DNA of 64,000 nt from Paragordius varius (GCA_964247055.1 OZ176054.1:1860001-1924000), one strand, 5' to 3'. Counted from the stretch's first letter, positions 1 through 13,424 are shown. The notes: generated by a model from the sequence alone, not told the origin. Made by a program: numbers and translations.

Positions 1-3000
1 TATATAAACGATAATTTTGTGCATCACCGAAAACCTTATTCGTATTTTGGTGTACCATTGATATCATTAATAACAAAAACTGATACTCACGGTGTACCAC
101 GCTTAATGAATGAGCTAGCTCAATATTTGTTGAGACACTTTAGTGCCATATATTCGTTTCAGAAACAAAATTGTTCACCCAAAATAAAGGATAAGCATCA
201 AATGAAGCACAAATTTTCTGTTCCTTATTCTCTGGGCACTTACTCTCGTGATAATAATAATAATCATTATTTGAATGATTTGGTATACCTTACTTGGTCA
301 TCCAATTCGCATGCAATTCAATCAATATCATCTAAAGAAACGCCCCAAGTATCGGAAGATTTTCAACAAAAAATTTTGCGAGATTTAATTGCTGCCAGTA
401 GGTTTTTCTTTTTTCCCTGCGTCCATGAACCATCACTGGCTAACATAAACTTGTGTCACAAGAAAGACTTAATAATGGCTGAAATTCCACAATGTCGGAC
501 GGAAAATGAATCAGTTATGACATCCATACCTTATCATCAGCATCCGTGGTTACTTACTCCAGCCAGTTTGCATTCCCACATGGCATGTTTATCGGTCTCC
601 AAATTAACTGATGCCATCGATCAGTATGGGATTGAAGCATTTTTGGGCGAAATGGAACTGAGGTATGCGTTGACAGAAGCTACACAAGATATCATTTCTT
701 CCAGCGATAATAAAAGTTATAGCAATCCAAGCTACAAAGTTTTCTATCATTACGGCTTTGAAACGGGGAAAAACAGTCCTGTGTCGTCTATGGATAAAAC
801 GACCGTTGAAAAGGATAAAACATTATGCAGCGATCTAATTTTCATGATTTTTTTATTTTTAGAGAAATTGCCTCAGTCGCTCATTCCCTCGGATGTTACT
901 TTATCACTTATACAGATCCACATAAAAGCATTTAATACCAATGAGCACTTGAATGATAATATTTGTGTCGATATCAATGAAAGACTGAATGATAAGAATG
1001 CCCAAGAAAATTTGCATACACCAAAATTATTGGATGTGTATGGAAAGTTTTTGCGTGATACATTGCCCTCTGCCAATTATAGGCTAACTGTTTTCATTTT
1101 AACATTATTAAGGGATTTATGGATACTATCCAACAAAGATTCTGCACTTATGGAAAATTTTGTTACATGTTTTTCGTGTACGGCTACAATTTTTTTGAAA
1201 AATGACGTTGATACTTGTTGTAATGATACGTTGCTTTCATCACAATCTAATATGTTGCAAAGTAGTCCCCTATTTCATAATGAAGAAGAAAGCGAATCTT
1301 ATAGGGTAGCTCACGATTCTAGCGCGTATTTTAAGGCATGGAGGCCTATTGTTAAAACGCTTTTGTTGCACTCCAACACAATTTTTGCCATGGATATGGA
1401 TTATCAATGCTTAATGACCGATGTGATATCCTTAGCTCCATCTTTATACCACCACCATGGTGCACGTCAATCGCACGATAAAATTGAATTTATCAATCAC
1501 GTTACTCCTCCATTGAGTGTTGTTGGTGAGGGTGGATACCAAATTTTGAATCAAAATGATGAATCATCCAGTGAAACGAAAAATCCTACGTTCCTTAAAA
1601 TTTGTAAAGGTGAGAAAACATACATTGTACCAATCGAACAATTTGTGCAAAAAGTTGGTTCTGACATTTCAGATGTTCATTCTTATAACGGTCCTTCTCC
1701 CACTTCTTTATGCCAAGAAAATGCTTCGGCTATCATGGTCAATGATAATAATAATTGGCTTGATGGAAATAATAATAAACATAACAAATTTGTTGAAAAC
1801 ACAAATGTCACTATAAATGATATCAAATCTATTCCTATCCAAGAGAAATCAAGTATATATTTTAGTTTATGCTTGAAAATATGAATTATTTTTTTTGTAG
1901 TCGTAAGTTTTATGTACCTTTTTGACCGGATCAATTTTTATGCTAAAATATTTGAATGAAACATGTCATTTTATATTCTATATAGAAGGTACATTAGCTC
2001 TCAAAACAACTATGACCCTTGCTCTTAGAAAATGTTATGAATTGGTTGAATCGTTTAACTCTCATTTTTCATCGCACTCTTTTATTCATTCACACAAAGG
2101 AGAGTCGGTGTCTAATCATTCTGATCATTCATTTTTAGAAACGAAAAAGACTACCAACAATGTCAATTGCAAACCTGGTTCTTTAGCTTTGACCACTTGT
2201 CCAATCACCAACAATCATTGTTCAATAAATTCCCCCTTATCCAACAATCAATCCACTTTACTTTCCCCCGGTGTTAACAACGGATGTGAAATAAAGCAAA
2301 CAACTACTCCTGTGTGGGCAGATAATGCTATCGGTGCAGCATTTTGTGAAAAAATTTCTCAACTCTTTGATAACGAAGACCCGTCGCCAATATTGGTCCA
2401 AAATTATTCAAGTTTGAAAAACAACAACAACAACTGTGAAGATGGAGAACACTCATCTTTCATGATTGATCCCAAAATGGATTGTCCCATTCAAAACAAG
2501 AATTGTGCTAATATTGCCAATTCATCAAAACGTTTTTCTTATCCTTGTGGTAATGATTTGGCGTCCCATGGATTAGTGAAGAGTATTAATGCGCGAACGA
2601 AATCACAAAAGCCTAAAAGTACCGCTAAAAAAGTAAGTCTCTCACCAGTTACAACCTATTGCCCTGCAAGTGATGTTAAAGAGCCATTATCGTCATATAA
2701 TATGCCACCCCCTTCACCACCATGTGATCATGCATTTAACAAATACCCCTATCATCGTACATTTGCACCCAAAGTTTTTCACGAGTACAATCGCACATTT
2801 TCTACCAGCAGTAAAAGGTATTATGACAACAATCTAACCTACCCACCTGGAGATTTGTCACGATTTGATAAAACGTTTTCGCATAAAAGTTTTGTACCTT
2901 CGGCAAAGGGTCAGTATAAAAGATTACGAAAAAATAGCAACGGCAATTCAAAGGCGAAAGATGTATCACAAACCCCTTTAGCCATGTCATCTCCTAAATG

Positions 3001-5248
3001 GAACTCTGAGAAAGAAAACAACTTTACGGATTCTAACACAGCCGATGTTAACAAAAAACGGCCATCTTCACCATTTATCATGGATAGTTTTAATGATATT
3101 CAATCCAAACTTAGGCTCTACGAACGTAAATTGAAACATTACGAAACGGAATTTATGCAAGAAAAGGGTTATCCACCCACGGATACCGATAAGCATGCTG
3201 TGTACGAAATACGTAAGTACATGGTTAAGATTGAACGTTTAAAGCGTCAGGAGCCTCGTAGCAAAATGTCCAAGTGTAAGTCTAGCACCTCACTTTACCC
3301 GGGAAAAAAGTTTGCGTCTGCTACAGCTTTTCCTTTTCCCTCTAGGGATCATGCCTCAAACTCGAATCAATCAACGGAATCGAATTCTCTTAATCTCCCA
3401 CTTGTGCATTTAAAAGGCCATAGTAATCATAAGCGTATTTGCTATCCCCGCAAAATGAGCTTTGAACGGTCATTACTCTTTACATTGTGTAAACCGGTTC
3501 ATTGCTTGGTTAAGGCATTTACACCCTACTATCCTACTCTGTGTGATACTTTATGGGATCAAATATGTTTGTCACCTTTGTTGATTGATCCTTATATTGT
3601 TGTTGATGCTGACAAATGTAAGGATAATCAAACAACCTTAATGGATACTTTATCGCGATTGCTTGAAGAAGTTGGTACAGAATTGAGCGCACATAAACAA
3701 AAGCACATATTGCATCGTGTTATGGTAGATTTTGAGCGATTATGGTTTAACCGTGATTCAGATATGGTCCATGATGATATCATCAATCAAAAAGAATCCC
3801 ATCAGCTCGACAAAGATTTCTCCTCCCACTCCAACAATAAAAACGAAAATGATTCATCGTTTGAAACGATTAGCCGTGTTTTGAGTCAACGTTATCGACG
3901 TCTTAGGCATAATTCACATGCCCGCATTTCTGTAAGTGAATTGCATTTTTACCTTGTTTATTTAGAAGCAAATATAAAAATCAATTTTTATTTCATATAG
4001 CCCAGAATCTCTATGCCAGACCTTCCCACTATTAAAGAAGGGCATCCTTGGACACCCGACGATAGTCTTACGTCTCTCAACACATTTGAATCGGAAAGTG
4101 GTGGTGAGAATGACCAATTAACTAGGCAATGTGATGGCGATGACTTGTATTCCATAAATCAAGGTACCTTGGATGATATGCAGGAATCAGACTCTTTCTT
4201 CGATGGACCAGTTGAAAATAGGCTCAAACACAAAAGTAAATTTTAATTGGCCTTAACTAAAGAGAAACTTTAAATATCATAAGGATTTCTGAGTCTCCTA
4301 AAACTTAATTTGGTATACTTAATAAATAAATATTGTTTTATTTCACCTTATCTAATCCAGTGATGAGATTATCATTTATTTTATCCTTTATTGATACTAA
4401 TATCTAGGCAAAGTTAATTTGCGCCATCGTGCATATACATTTACTTCCGGTTATCGTTTATCACCGCATCAACGATCTTATTCATACCCCTCTGAAAAAA
4501 ATGTAGATGATGAATTAAGTAGTATCAAGGGCGACGAATCGGAACACAAACAAGTCAATTTAACTCATGAAGATGGTTTAAGGGATGTTGTTTCGTCTAA
4601 TATTCCGTCCACTATGCAAACTATGATAAAAAATGATTATACTGATTTTTTCGGTGCCAATGTACAAAATGCTTCATTGTGAGTATCAAATTTTTACGAA
4701 TAAAATTAAAATTTAATCATTTTTTGGGCTAAAACTTAGACTTGTTTGAATACAACAAAAAACGCTTTTCAATATCTTTAAGTGTATATAAAATGTTTAA
4801 AAATCTTATATAGTATGTTTTGTCTTTTAGTTTATAGAAAATTTCTACTCAATACATTATTTTTTTGTGATTATATATGGTGGGTGAGATATATCCGTAA
4901 ATTAATTATATTTAATCATGGTCATACGACCTTAGGGATGAATTATTACAAGAACGGAGAAAGATTAAGGAAGGTAAAAAGCGGTTAAAGAATTTGGCTT
5001 GTATTCCTTTGGAAATGCCTACGGACGATCTTACAAGCCCCGAAGTTTTTTACCATATTGATCCTATGAATAATAATAATAATCATGATAATAATTTGAC
5101 ATCAACGGCAGAGCTAAATGAAAAACGTGCATATTTTGTTCCCAACATTGAATATTACGAAGCATATAAAATGGCTAAGAAAAAGTTGCGATTGGTTGAA
5201 GCCCTTATCAATAAATTACAGAAAAAAGCTTCCACGCTAAATAATTAA
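1..5248 (+). CDS. FAM13-family RhoGAP-like protein, 5' end outside window
   Basis: Exons are 1-1852, 1986-3931, 4001-4235, 4408-4678 and 4936-5248 (stop TAA); phases agree at all four junctions and about 1538 residues are visible. The frame is open to the left edge, so the start lies outside. Seen: a RhoGAP opening (FGVPL, then GVPRLMNELAQYLLRH, residues about 19-45), then a long insert, then the second half of the GAP fold (FLFLEKLPQSLI and LPSANYRLTVFILTLLRDL, about 280-395). Three basic coiled-coil blocks typical of FAM13 follow: KLRLYERKLKHYETEF with DTDKHAVYEIRKYM (about 990-1040), a block near 1150-1200, and LLQERRKIKEGKKRL plus YYEAYKMAKKKLRLVEAL at the C terminus. FAM13 proteins are cytosolic Rho-GTPase regulators. 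Odd: the arginine-finger motif (GxFRxSG type) is not visible, and Asn, Ser and His runs break up the domains. The family call is strong; catalytic activity is doubtful. Confidence 0.85.
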
Positions 5249-8058
5249 TAGTTGTTTGTTATATATAAATATGTATGTAAACTTATTAGCTTTAAAATCA
5301 TTCATTTTATCAATTTTTAACACTTTGTTATATTAGACAGCAATCGTTTCCCGGCAAATATTAATTATTTATATAAATTATATAATTACTCAATTTATAA
5401 ATATGTATAGCATAGTTGAAATAATAATCAAAACTTTAGATACCCATTATACTAATACATATAACATATTTTGGAGTACAGACATTCATTGACTCTTATA
5501 AACATAAATATTTTTATCATTTAAAAAGGAAAAATATTAATTCCTAACAAGATATATTAAATAAATGTACATTTAGTTTTATAGTTGGTAAAGTATTAAA
5601 ATATATGTTTATATATATACCATACTATATTATATTTATATCCAAATACCTAGCCCGAATTAATTTTTTATACGTTTGAATACTTTTTGGAATCATATTA
5701 TCCCTTTGTATAACTTTTGGGATATATGATTTTATATTACATATAACATAAATATATATATATATATATTAATTGTTTCTAAAAGCTTTATCCACTTGAT
5801 ATTTTTCATAGTAAAAAATGTATATTATATATGTAAATTTTATATTACACACCTTTTGCAGTAATTATATGCTTTCTAGTTTACTATTCTCATTAGATAT
5901 CAATCATATACGTTTATGTAATGTTATACATACTTACATACATATATTAATCCAGAGTTTATAGACAAATACACTAATAATAAAGAGTTTAGCTTGATTA
6001 TTTATGATCAATGTATGTACCGCGAATGGTATGAAACAAAACAATTATGGCAAAAAATATCGTATTTAGGATTAATATGTGTAAAACAAATTAAATAGGA
6101 TGAATATTAAATAAACCGCAAGTAATTAAAAATTCTTTTGCTAATATTACGACTTCAATTCTATAATTTAAATAGACGAAAAAATATAGCAAAAATGTTT
6201 ATAGTCTGCTATATTGTTTAAATTAAAAACTATATTGTATTAATAATTATGAGTTTTCCCTCAAAGAGGGTAGAAAAAATTTACCAAAAATGGATTTATG
6301 ACTCATAATTGGTTCTATGCACGGAAATCTTTAGTAAAAGGCGAAAGATTTATACGTTATGCAAAGAACCTGAGTTAGGTTCTGTGTGTATTGAGCTGAT
6401 ATATATAGATTTATTTAATATGCAATAATAAGGCGTGATTTCCCAGTGTATGTAAAGTAAAATATTTATAGAGATAAAAAATATTTGATAGAATACTATA
6501 AATATTATACAATTTGTCTCCAAAATATTTTATTATAAAGTAATTACCTCGAGAAAAGAAATTATTTGTTATTAAATAAAGAGGGCGCATATTGGCATGC
6601 GTTGCAATTGTATTTTTTAGTGATGAATTGTGAAGAAAGTATTCGTAAAACATTGTGATAAGCACATAACATATATATATACAAATAATTTAATTATAGG
6701 TAATAGGAATCAGAACCGTCGACAAAGAGTTAACTCACTCGCTAATTATATTGTTTCTTCACAATTTAACAATTAGTAATAATCCGTTTCTCTCTTATCT
6801 GTATACAAACGTTTTGGGAATTTTACTTTTAATTTTTACAATAACCTTAATTTCACTATTCTTTATTTTATTAGAGTTTTAAATAAAATATATGAAATTT
6901 CAAAAATATTATAAATTAACAAAGGTTCTGAAATTTTATTCGGGTTATAAGGATTTAACATTTAAAATTCCACAAAATCACAAAAATGGTTTTTCTTATA
7001 AAAGTTAATTTTTTAATGAAAAAAAATTTTAAGCGTTTTTCTTAAAAATAAAAGTTATACCCAAAATACTGTGAAAACATCTGTTTTTTATTTTTTGATT
7101 ATTTGCCCTTTCCTTTCTATGGCGCACACGCATTTGAAATTCATCGAATCTATTTTTCATAAATTGATTAGCCAAAACGTATAAAATTTACTTTGAAACA
7201 ATCTAATCGACGGCTTCTTTAGAATATAAATACGTCATCTAATTAACACATAAAACATAACCACTGTACCTCGAAAATATTTTTTGGCTTAGAGGACAAA
7301 ATTCTAGGCATTATATAATATTTCTTCCAGAAAACTCAAATTAATTTTTGGCGATTAATTAAGCTATTTGCAGACAAAAAGTTCATCCAATTTTGGGGTA
7401 AATTACCAAAACTCGCCTTCTCCTTGGTACGATACTGAAACTGCTATTGTAAATTTTATTATTTATATTAGCAAGCACTATCCTAAATATTTTATAAGTC
7501 ACAATCGTGTAACTCATCTTGTATTAACACCGATTTAAATTATTGAAATATACAATTTGAAAATGCTTTAAATAGTGTCAAGGCGGTTGAATAGAATTTA
7601 TTTTTGATTATTTTAATTTTTGGGACATGATAATAAGTTTTATGGGATCAAAATAATTCTTCCGATTGATTTCTTCTCCTTCAAATTTTGTATGGCTTCA
7701 TTTAGCTAAAAAGTTTCCAATAATATATACTGTGCAAAAAAATTTTAAAAAATAATTTTTTTCATGAGATAGCTTATGACTAGCGAATACATTTGCCGTA
7801 AAATTTTTAATTTGTTTACGACCTAGTTTTTGATATTGAGAGAAAATCGGAATCGGACTAAAAGTGAAAGTTAAGGATAATTAAGTGTTTTCAAAAAATA
7901 ATGATAAAAATTGAGATATTATGGTTCATTATCATTTTAAGATAAATCGACCAAAATCATATAGTTAGGGTTTGTACGAATTACAGTTAAAAAGATGGCA
8001 TTTTTTTTTCTTTGGATATACTTAAAATATAAAACATGTCTGTGCCATTTATTTATAC
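5249..8058. other. Gene-free A+T-rich stretch
   Basis: Lies between the 3' ends of the FAM13-like gene (+) and the quinone oxidoreductase gene (-). I see only A+T-rich sequence and a small imperfect inverted repeat near 6311-6372 (GGTTCTATGC against GCAAAGAACC). A last coding exon of the quinone oxidoreductase might lie here, but I could not find one. Confidence 0.5.
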
Positions 8059-11000
8059 CTGATCAAATTTGTAGACTGTGGCATCGGTTGTGGGATTAAT
8101 ATAACCCTTTTCCCAATATTCGCTAATTTTGGCAAAAGCCTCACCAAAAACAGGACTCTCCTGACGACGGTTAAAATAATTTGTCATTGTATATCCTATA
8201 AATTTGTTGTATATTAGTTAGCAGTAAAAAATAGAGTAAAAATTGAAAATATATGGACAAAACGTAAAATATAAAGACAAATAGTTTTTTTTTCAAATGA
8301 CCGTTGTACGTTTTAAACTTGATTTTTTGTATAAACTCATTGTTTTAAAAAGCAAATTTAGAAAATAAGGATGTAAGTTGTAAACACAATTGTATATTTT
8401 TAAATTGTTATTAAATAATTAAGGTTTTAATAAGAATATTCGTCTTCTGGAAAAAATATTTGTCTTTACATTTTTACGTTCTGTCTGTATTTCAATTTCA
8501 ACTGTAAAATAAAATACTGTAAATTATAAAGTATAAGCTACAGTCAAAACTCTTTCGGGCTCACGGGACGTCCTGAAAAATTGACATCAGAAAAAAAACT
8601 TCAAAAGCTTTCCCCATTATAATATAGAGAAAAATCAGCCTAAACGTTTGACTTTAGAAGCGTGTATAATTAGGAAAATTAAATTTCTAGCTATTTTTTT
8701 GCGGGCTCAAACAATACACAAAATTCCTGATAGTGTGGATGATAGGATTCGGATTTATTATATATAAATTTTATAAAAGATCTTCACAGTTATAATTTTA
8801 AAAATAGTTATTAAATATTGAAATTACCATATAAGGCAGAATTAATGTCAAAAATCAATTTTATTTTTGTTTATTGTGATCATATACTATCGAACCAAAA
8901 TGTCACAACGGTCTATTTACAAAAAAAATATTTCAAAAAAGTTTGACTGTATATAAAAGGTGAAAAATACCCGAAACAGTCAAATTACTCCAAAGTAATT
9001 TGTTCAAGGGCAAAGTTGGTATGCCACCCGATGCAAATCCTACCGTAATAATTCTTCCATCAAACGCCATACTAAGAGATAACATGCGCATTAAAATTAA
9101 TTTTTTTTAAGTAATTATTAAAAATATTTGGTAATTTTTTAGCACGAAATGAGATCATTAATGAATTTCACCCTTGAATATTCAAATTCACTCTTAAACT
9201 TTTCAGATATACTCTTAGACAATTCATATTCACACTAAAAATAGTTTAAGGGATAATTTAACACTTTATTGATATAAAAGATTTCTTTATGCCATAATTT
9301 ATTATTTTTTCTGTATTGTGTCAATTTTAAACACATTTATATTTTTAATTAATATTAAAAAAAAACATAAGCAATTTTTGATAATCAAAAACCCATAATT
9401 TATCGAAAGTGAATATGAAATGTTTATTAAGGGCGAATTTAAAGGTGTTATGATATATAACGTAAGTTATGCGATGATATATTAATAAATATACCTCTTT
9501 AATGAATCTTCAAAGACTTCACCGCCAACGGTATCAAAAAATAAATCGATTCCATGCTTATCTGTCAAATAATCAACCTGTTCCTTAATGTGATTTTTCC
9601 TTTTACCTATCACATATATATAATGCTGATTCGTATTGTTAAATTAGTTTCAAACTGTTTTATAAAAATTATAATTTCTCTTTAGTTACCATCCTTCCAT
9701 CTTTAAATTGGAACTAGCGTAAGAAAATTATTAAAAATTGTTCCCAAAACTGTCCGTTTGTTAAAATAGTATATTAGTCGAAAAAAGTAAATTTAAAAGT
9801 AATCGAATTTTTTCAATTATTTAAACTTAAATTTTTATTTACTACGGGTAAACTTGTCAAATATAATTACAATTAAAACAACATAAAAAACTGTTTCAAA
9901 CTTGTAATAATACCCCCCTATATTACATAAAATGTTAATGAATAAAACAAAAGCATAATCCTAAATATATTTAAAAAGGAATATTACCTTCTTTGGAAGT
10001 TTTTTCTTCTTTGTTGGGTTTTGTATCGCTTTCAGAGGTGACTTTTTTATTGGAGTCAGTCTCAAGTTTTATGGAGCTTTCATGTGGTTTAAACATATCC
10101 GAGCCAATTTCTATAGTAGCAAATGCTCCTTTTTGGCGTATAGCTTCACTTTTAGATGGACTGGAAGTTATGCCATATACCTACAATAAATTGATTGAAA
10201 TATTCATATTTTATGCAAAATATTTAATTGGTTTTAAAATTAATTATATTAACAATCAAGATAAAAAAAAGGTGTTTAGTATGATAACTGTCCGTTTAAA
10301 TTATGTTTTTGATGAAAATATATAGGTCAAAACAATATTTTCATTCATAACAACACATATTAGATCTAGGAAAATATTGATAATTATTAAAGTATAACCA
10401 TACTTTTTAGGATAAAATTTACAATTAAATTAAGGGACAAACAAGTAGATAAAAAATCGTTACATTCTACTGCACATATATTTTCTAAGTGAACATAATT
10501 TGACTAAATTCAATTCAAATAATAAAATTCTTAAAGATTTTAATCAATCATTAATAAAATATTTTTAAATTTATTGATATAAAATTTAGAACCTTGGCTT
10601 TAAACACATTTGCACATATATCAATAGCTGCCATGCCAACAGCTCCACCAGCCCCAGAAACTAAAACTTTATCACTGGGGAAAAAATGTATAAAAAAAAT
10701 TATAAAATTTTAATTATTAAAAAAAATTAAAACGTATTTTAAAATTATTTTTTTTTGTACTTGAACGTAGCATCGTGAAGCTTAAAGATACTGATATATC
10801 TTGGCAAACTTTAATTTTATCGCAAAATATTTTGCTACTACTGAAAAATCATTTATTTAACCATAAAATAATCATGATAAAAAAACCAACCTATTTTTGA
10901 GTTTGCCCTTATGTAGGAGCCCTAACCATGCAGTAATGTAGGGAGAATACAATGCATTGGCTAATTTAACATCCATTGATTGCGGGAGTCGGAAAGCATT

Positions 11001-13424
11001 CTATTATATATATATATATATATATACCATTTACAGTTCAAATTCACCCTTAAACAATTCAAATTCACCCTTGAACAATTCACCCTTGAACAATTCAAAT
11101 TCACCCTCGAACAATTCAAATTCACCCTAAAAAATAAATTATGAAACTTCGGTCTAATATAACTCATCATTAAAATTAATATATTTTTATGGCAAAGTTT
11201 ATTATTTTTTCAGTATTATTTTGATTACTTACAAAATTTCTTTTTTTTATAAATATAAAAAATATAGGTAATATATAATCTTAAAAAACACATAATTTAT
11301 TTTAGGGTGAATTTGAATTGTTTGAAGGTGAATTTGAATTGTTCAAGGGTGAATTTGAATTGTTTAAGGGTGAATTTGAACTGTAAATGGTATATATCAA
11401 ATTAATCTGAAAATCTAATTTTCATAAAATACTTGTGTGTGATAAAATATATTTTTGACCAATCAACTAAAGACGATGATATAAAGGATTAATAAATTAA
11501 TAGTTCTCAAAATCAAGTTTTAAGGTTATCTGGTTTCTTGTCTAAAAGTTCAATATATACTATTACAACCTTGTCTTTAATAATAGTAAATTTGCTTTAA
11601 CTTTTCTAGATCTGTTATAACTGAAAATATATTTTAATTAGTAATTATAATTTGTCTATAGGTCTACCAGCTATTTATCCTTGGTAAGCCTAAACTCAAA
11701 AGCGAGTGTCCCCTTTTAGCAAGTATATTTTTTACAAGATATACTGACTCCAAAAACGACGCATTTCGCAATAATTAAAAGAAGTTTTAAATTTCGAAAA
11801 GGAAAAAAACTAAAATTTCTCAACAAAAAATATTATGATATCGCGGGTGCACTTTATAATTTTTAACATCATTTTAGGTCTGATAAATATAAAACAAATA
11901 CATACCGTGTTATCTACGACAAATCGATTAGTATATCCTCCACCACTGGGTAAAAATACGAAAACCAAATCACCCACATTGAAGGCATCTTTGGGCACGG
12001 AAGAACCAATCTCAATAACTTTTCCACACGCTTCCCGGCCTAATATTTAAAGTATTCCGAATTTTAAATCGATTTTTATCAAAAGCTCTTGTATACTCAA
12101 AAAATTAAGTTTTATATTATATTTCTTTAACAAAAACTAACAAGAACAAAAAAAATTTTAAATTTCCAATATTCGAATATTCAAGTAAGCAATATATACC
12201 ATTTACACTTCAAATTCACCCTTGAACAATTCAAATTCACCCTCGAACAATTCAAATTCACCCTTGAACAATTCAAATTCACCTTTGAACAATTCAAATT
12301 CACCCTAAAAATAAATCATGTATTTTCGAACTAATATAACTCATTATTAATATGAACTATATATTATGTTATAGTTTATTATTTTTTCAGTATGATTTTA
12401 ATATAAAACAAAATTTTTATTTTTTAAAAATATATAAAAATATTGGTAATTTTTAATTAAAAAAATATATTTTATTTGAGGGTGAATTTGAATTGTTCGA
12501 GGGTGAATTTGAATTGTTTAAGGATGAATTTGAATTGTTTAAGGGTGAAATTGAATTGTAAATGGTATAAAACCTGGAATAAAAGGAACATTGGGTTTTA
12601 TCTGATATTTCCCTTGTACCTGGAGCATATCGGCAAAGGTAAGACCAGAGCTTTGTGTTTCAATTAATAACTAATTTAAAAAATTATAATGCTACAAAAT
12701 AACTTTTCTTTCATAATTAATCTTTTATATAAAACATATTTTAAGGGGGGGGGGGGGGGGGGGAGCCCAATATTTTAATTTGCAATAAATAAAATATTAT
12801 ACCTAAAGTTTTTTCACCCTGCTAATTAACGAAAAAAAGCTTTTAGTATTATTGTATTGATCTTTTAAACGCTTTTAATAGCCTATCTTAATCAGTATTT
12901 AATTTTTAGTAATAAAATAACATTAATAAACATATTAAATATGAGATAGAAATTACTCAGGGGCAGTCAAATACCTCAAGTAATATGTTTAAAGTAGGAA
13001 AAAAATTAAAATATATTAAAAAATATCTTCTGTGCGCAATAGATAAAACCTCATTTTTATCCAATTTAGGCTGGTACGATGGATCATCAACAAAATCAAA
13101 ATGCAGACCATATTCCTTAATGTATGCCGAATGTCGGGTTGTTACAGGTAGTTTCACTTCAGAATCAGATTTACCAGAATTTTTTTCCATACTTGGAATT
13201 TCACTTGATGGTTGAGTTGAGGCAAAACGACAAAATTTGTGACAATGATATAAATGACAATTGTTGATTTTTAAAAGATTATTTGTATTGTTAATATTAA
13301 GATTATTATTATTATATAATCTTTTATGCAATGATTTTACATTTAATATATTTTGCCTTACGGATAAGAAGAGTGGAGAAGCAAAAAATTTGAATGCACA
13401 CAAAGGACGTATTAACGTAACCAT
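8059..13424 (-). CDS. Zeta-crystallin/QOR-type NADPH:quinone oxidoreductase, probably mitochondrial
   Basis: Exons on the minus strand: 13424-13050, 12650-12574, 12039-11906, 11000-10891, 10674-10593, 10180-9988, 9606-9495, 9071-8971 and 8195-8059. The N terminus (MVTLIRPLCAFKFFASP, then arginines) looks like a mitochondrial presequence. In order: SGLTFADMLQVQGKYQIKP and a PFIPGREACG match of the GroES-like fold, the GGGYTNRFVV strand, the nucleotide-binding loop SGAGGAVGMAAIDICA, GIDLFFDTVGGEVFEDSL and GRIITVGFASGGIPTLPLN. These are signatures of the zinc-free quinone reductase branch of medium-chain dehydrogenases, which reduce quinones with NADPH. Odd: a charged, low-complexity insert of about 35 residues follows the Rossmann motif (10120-9988). 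About seven residues joining exon 1 to exon 2 are unresolved. The last exon reads YKFDQV-stop or splices on at a good GT, and the usual GKIVL tail was not found. Confidence 0.85.
8231..8506. mobile_element. MITE, TACAGT family, copy 1
   Basis: Its ends are inverted copies of each other (GTAAAAATTG...GGACAAAACGTAAAA on the left, ACGTTCTGTCTGTAT...AACTGTA on the right). The same pair bounds 13680-13971 and, in decayed form, 26177 onward and 62471-62746. A TACAG/CTGTA edge and an apparent TA target suggest a Tc1/mariner-type non-autonomous element. It sits in a quinone oxidoreductase intron. Confidence 0.7.
9161..9451. mobile_element. Intronic 21-bp-array MITE, copy A (decayed)
   Basis: Decayed copy of the CACCC-array family. 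The left arm holds three or four worn units (TTCACCCTTGAATATTCAAA and variants) and the right arm has GTGAATATGAAATG and GGGCGAATTT. It occupies most of the 423-bp quinone oxidoreductase intron 9072-9494. Confidence 0.65.
11023..11396. mobile_element. Intronic 21-bp-array MITE, copy B
   Basis: Terminal inverted repeats start TATACCATTTACAG and end CTGTAAATGGTATA. Inside each lies a tandem array of a 21-bp unit with core TTCAAATTCACCC, five units on the left (one short) and four inverted on the right, around a unique A+T-rich centre of about 180 bp. Its left edge is 22 bp from the acceptor at 11001. Confidence 0.85.
12195..12569. mobile_element. Intronic 21-bp-array MITE, copy C
   Basis: Same termini, arrays (five left, four right) and centre as copy B. 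It lies in the intron 12040-12573 and its end is four bases from the splice donor on the minus strand, which reads GTTTTATACC: the TATACC is the element's own terminus. Confidence 0.85.
12745..12763. repeat. Run of 19 G
   Basis: An uninterrupted G tract in a very A+T-rich intron of the quinone oxidoreductase gene (poly-C in gene sense, about 95 bases upstream of the exon at 12650). Its exact length may be affected by sequencing. Confidence 0.9.

Noticed and set aside
11037-11130. Direct repeats resembling a small CRISPR array
   Set aside because: The 21-bp units are contiguous with no unique spacers, and they form mirrored arms of a MITE in a eukaryotic intron.
10961-11170. Open frames translating as [13 protein letters not shown] repeats (also at 12476 and 22957)
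   Set aside because: They are the 21-bp MITE arrays read in frame (21 is a multiple of 3), lie in introns and have no gene context.
12957-12974. 18-nt mini-exon (VFDCP) in the quinone oxidoreductase gene
   Set aside because: Position and length fit, but it ends in TGA before the donor GT and leaves the wrong phase for the next exon; reported only as an unresolved point.
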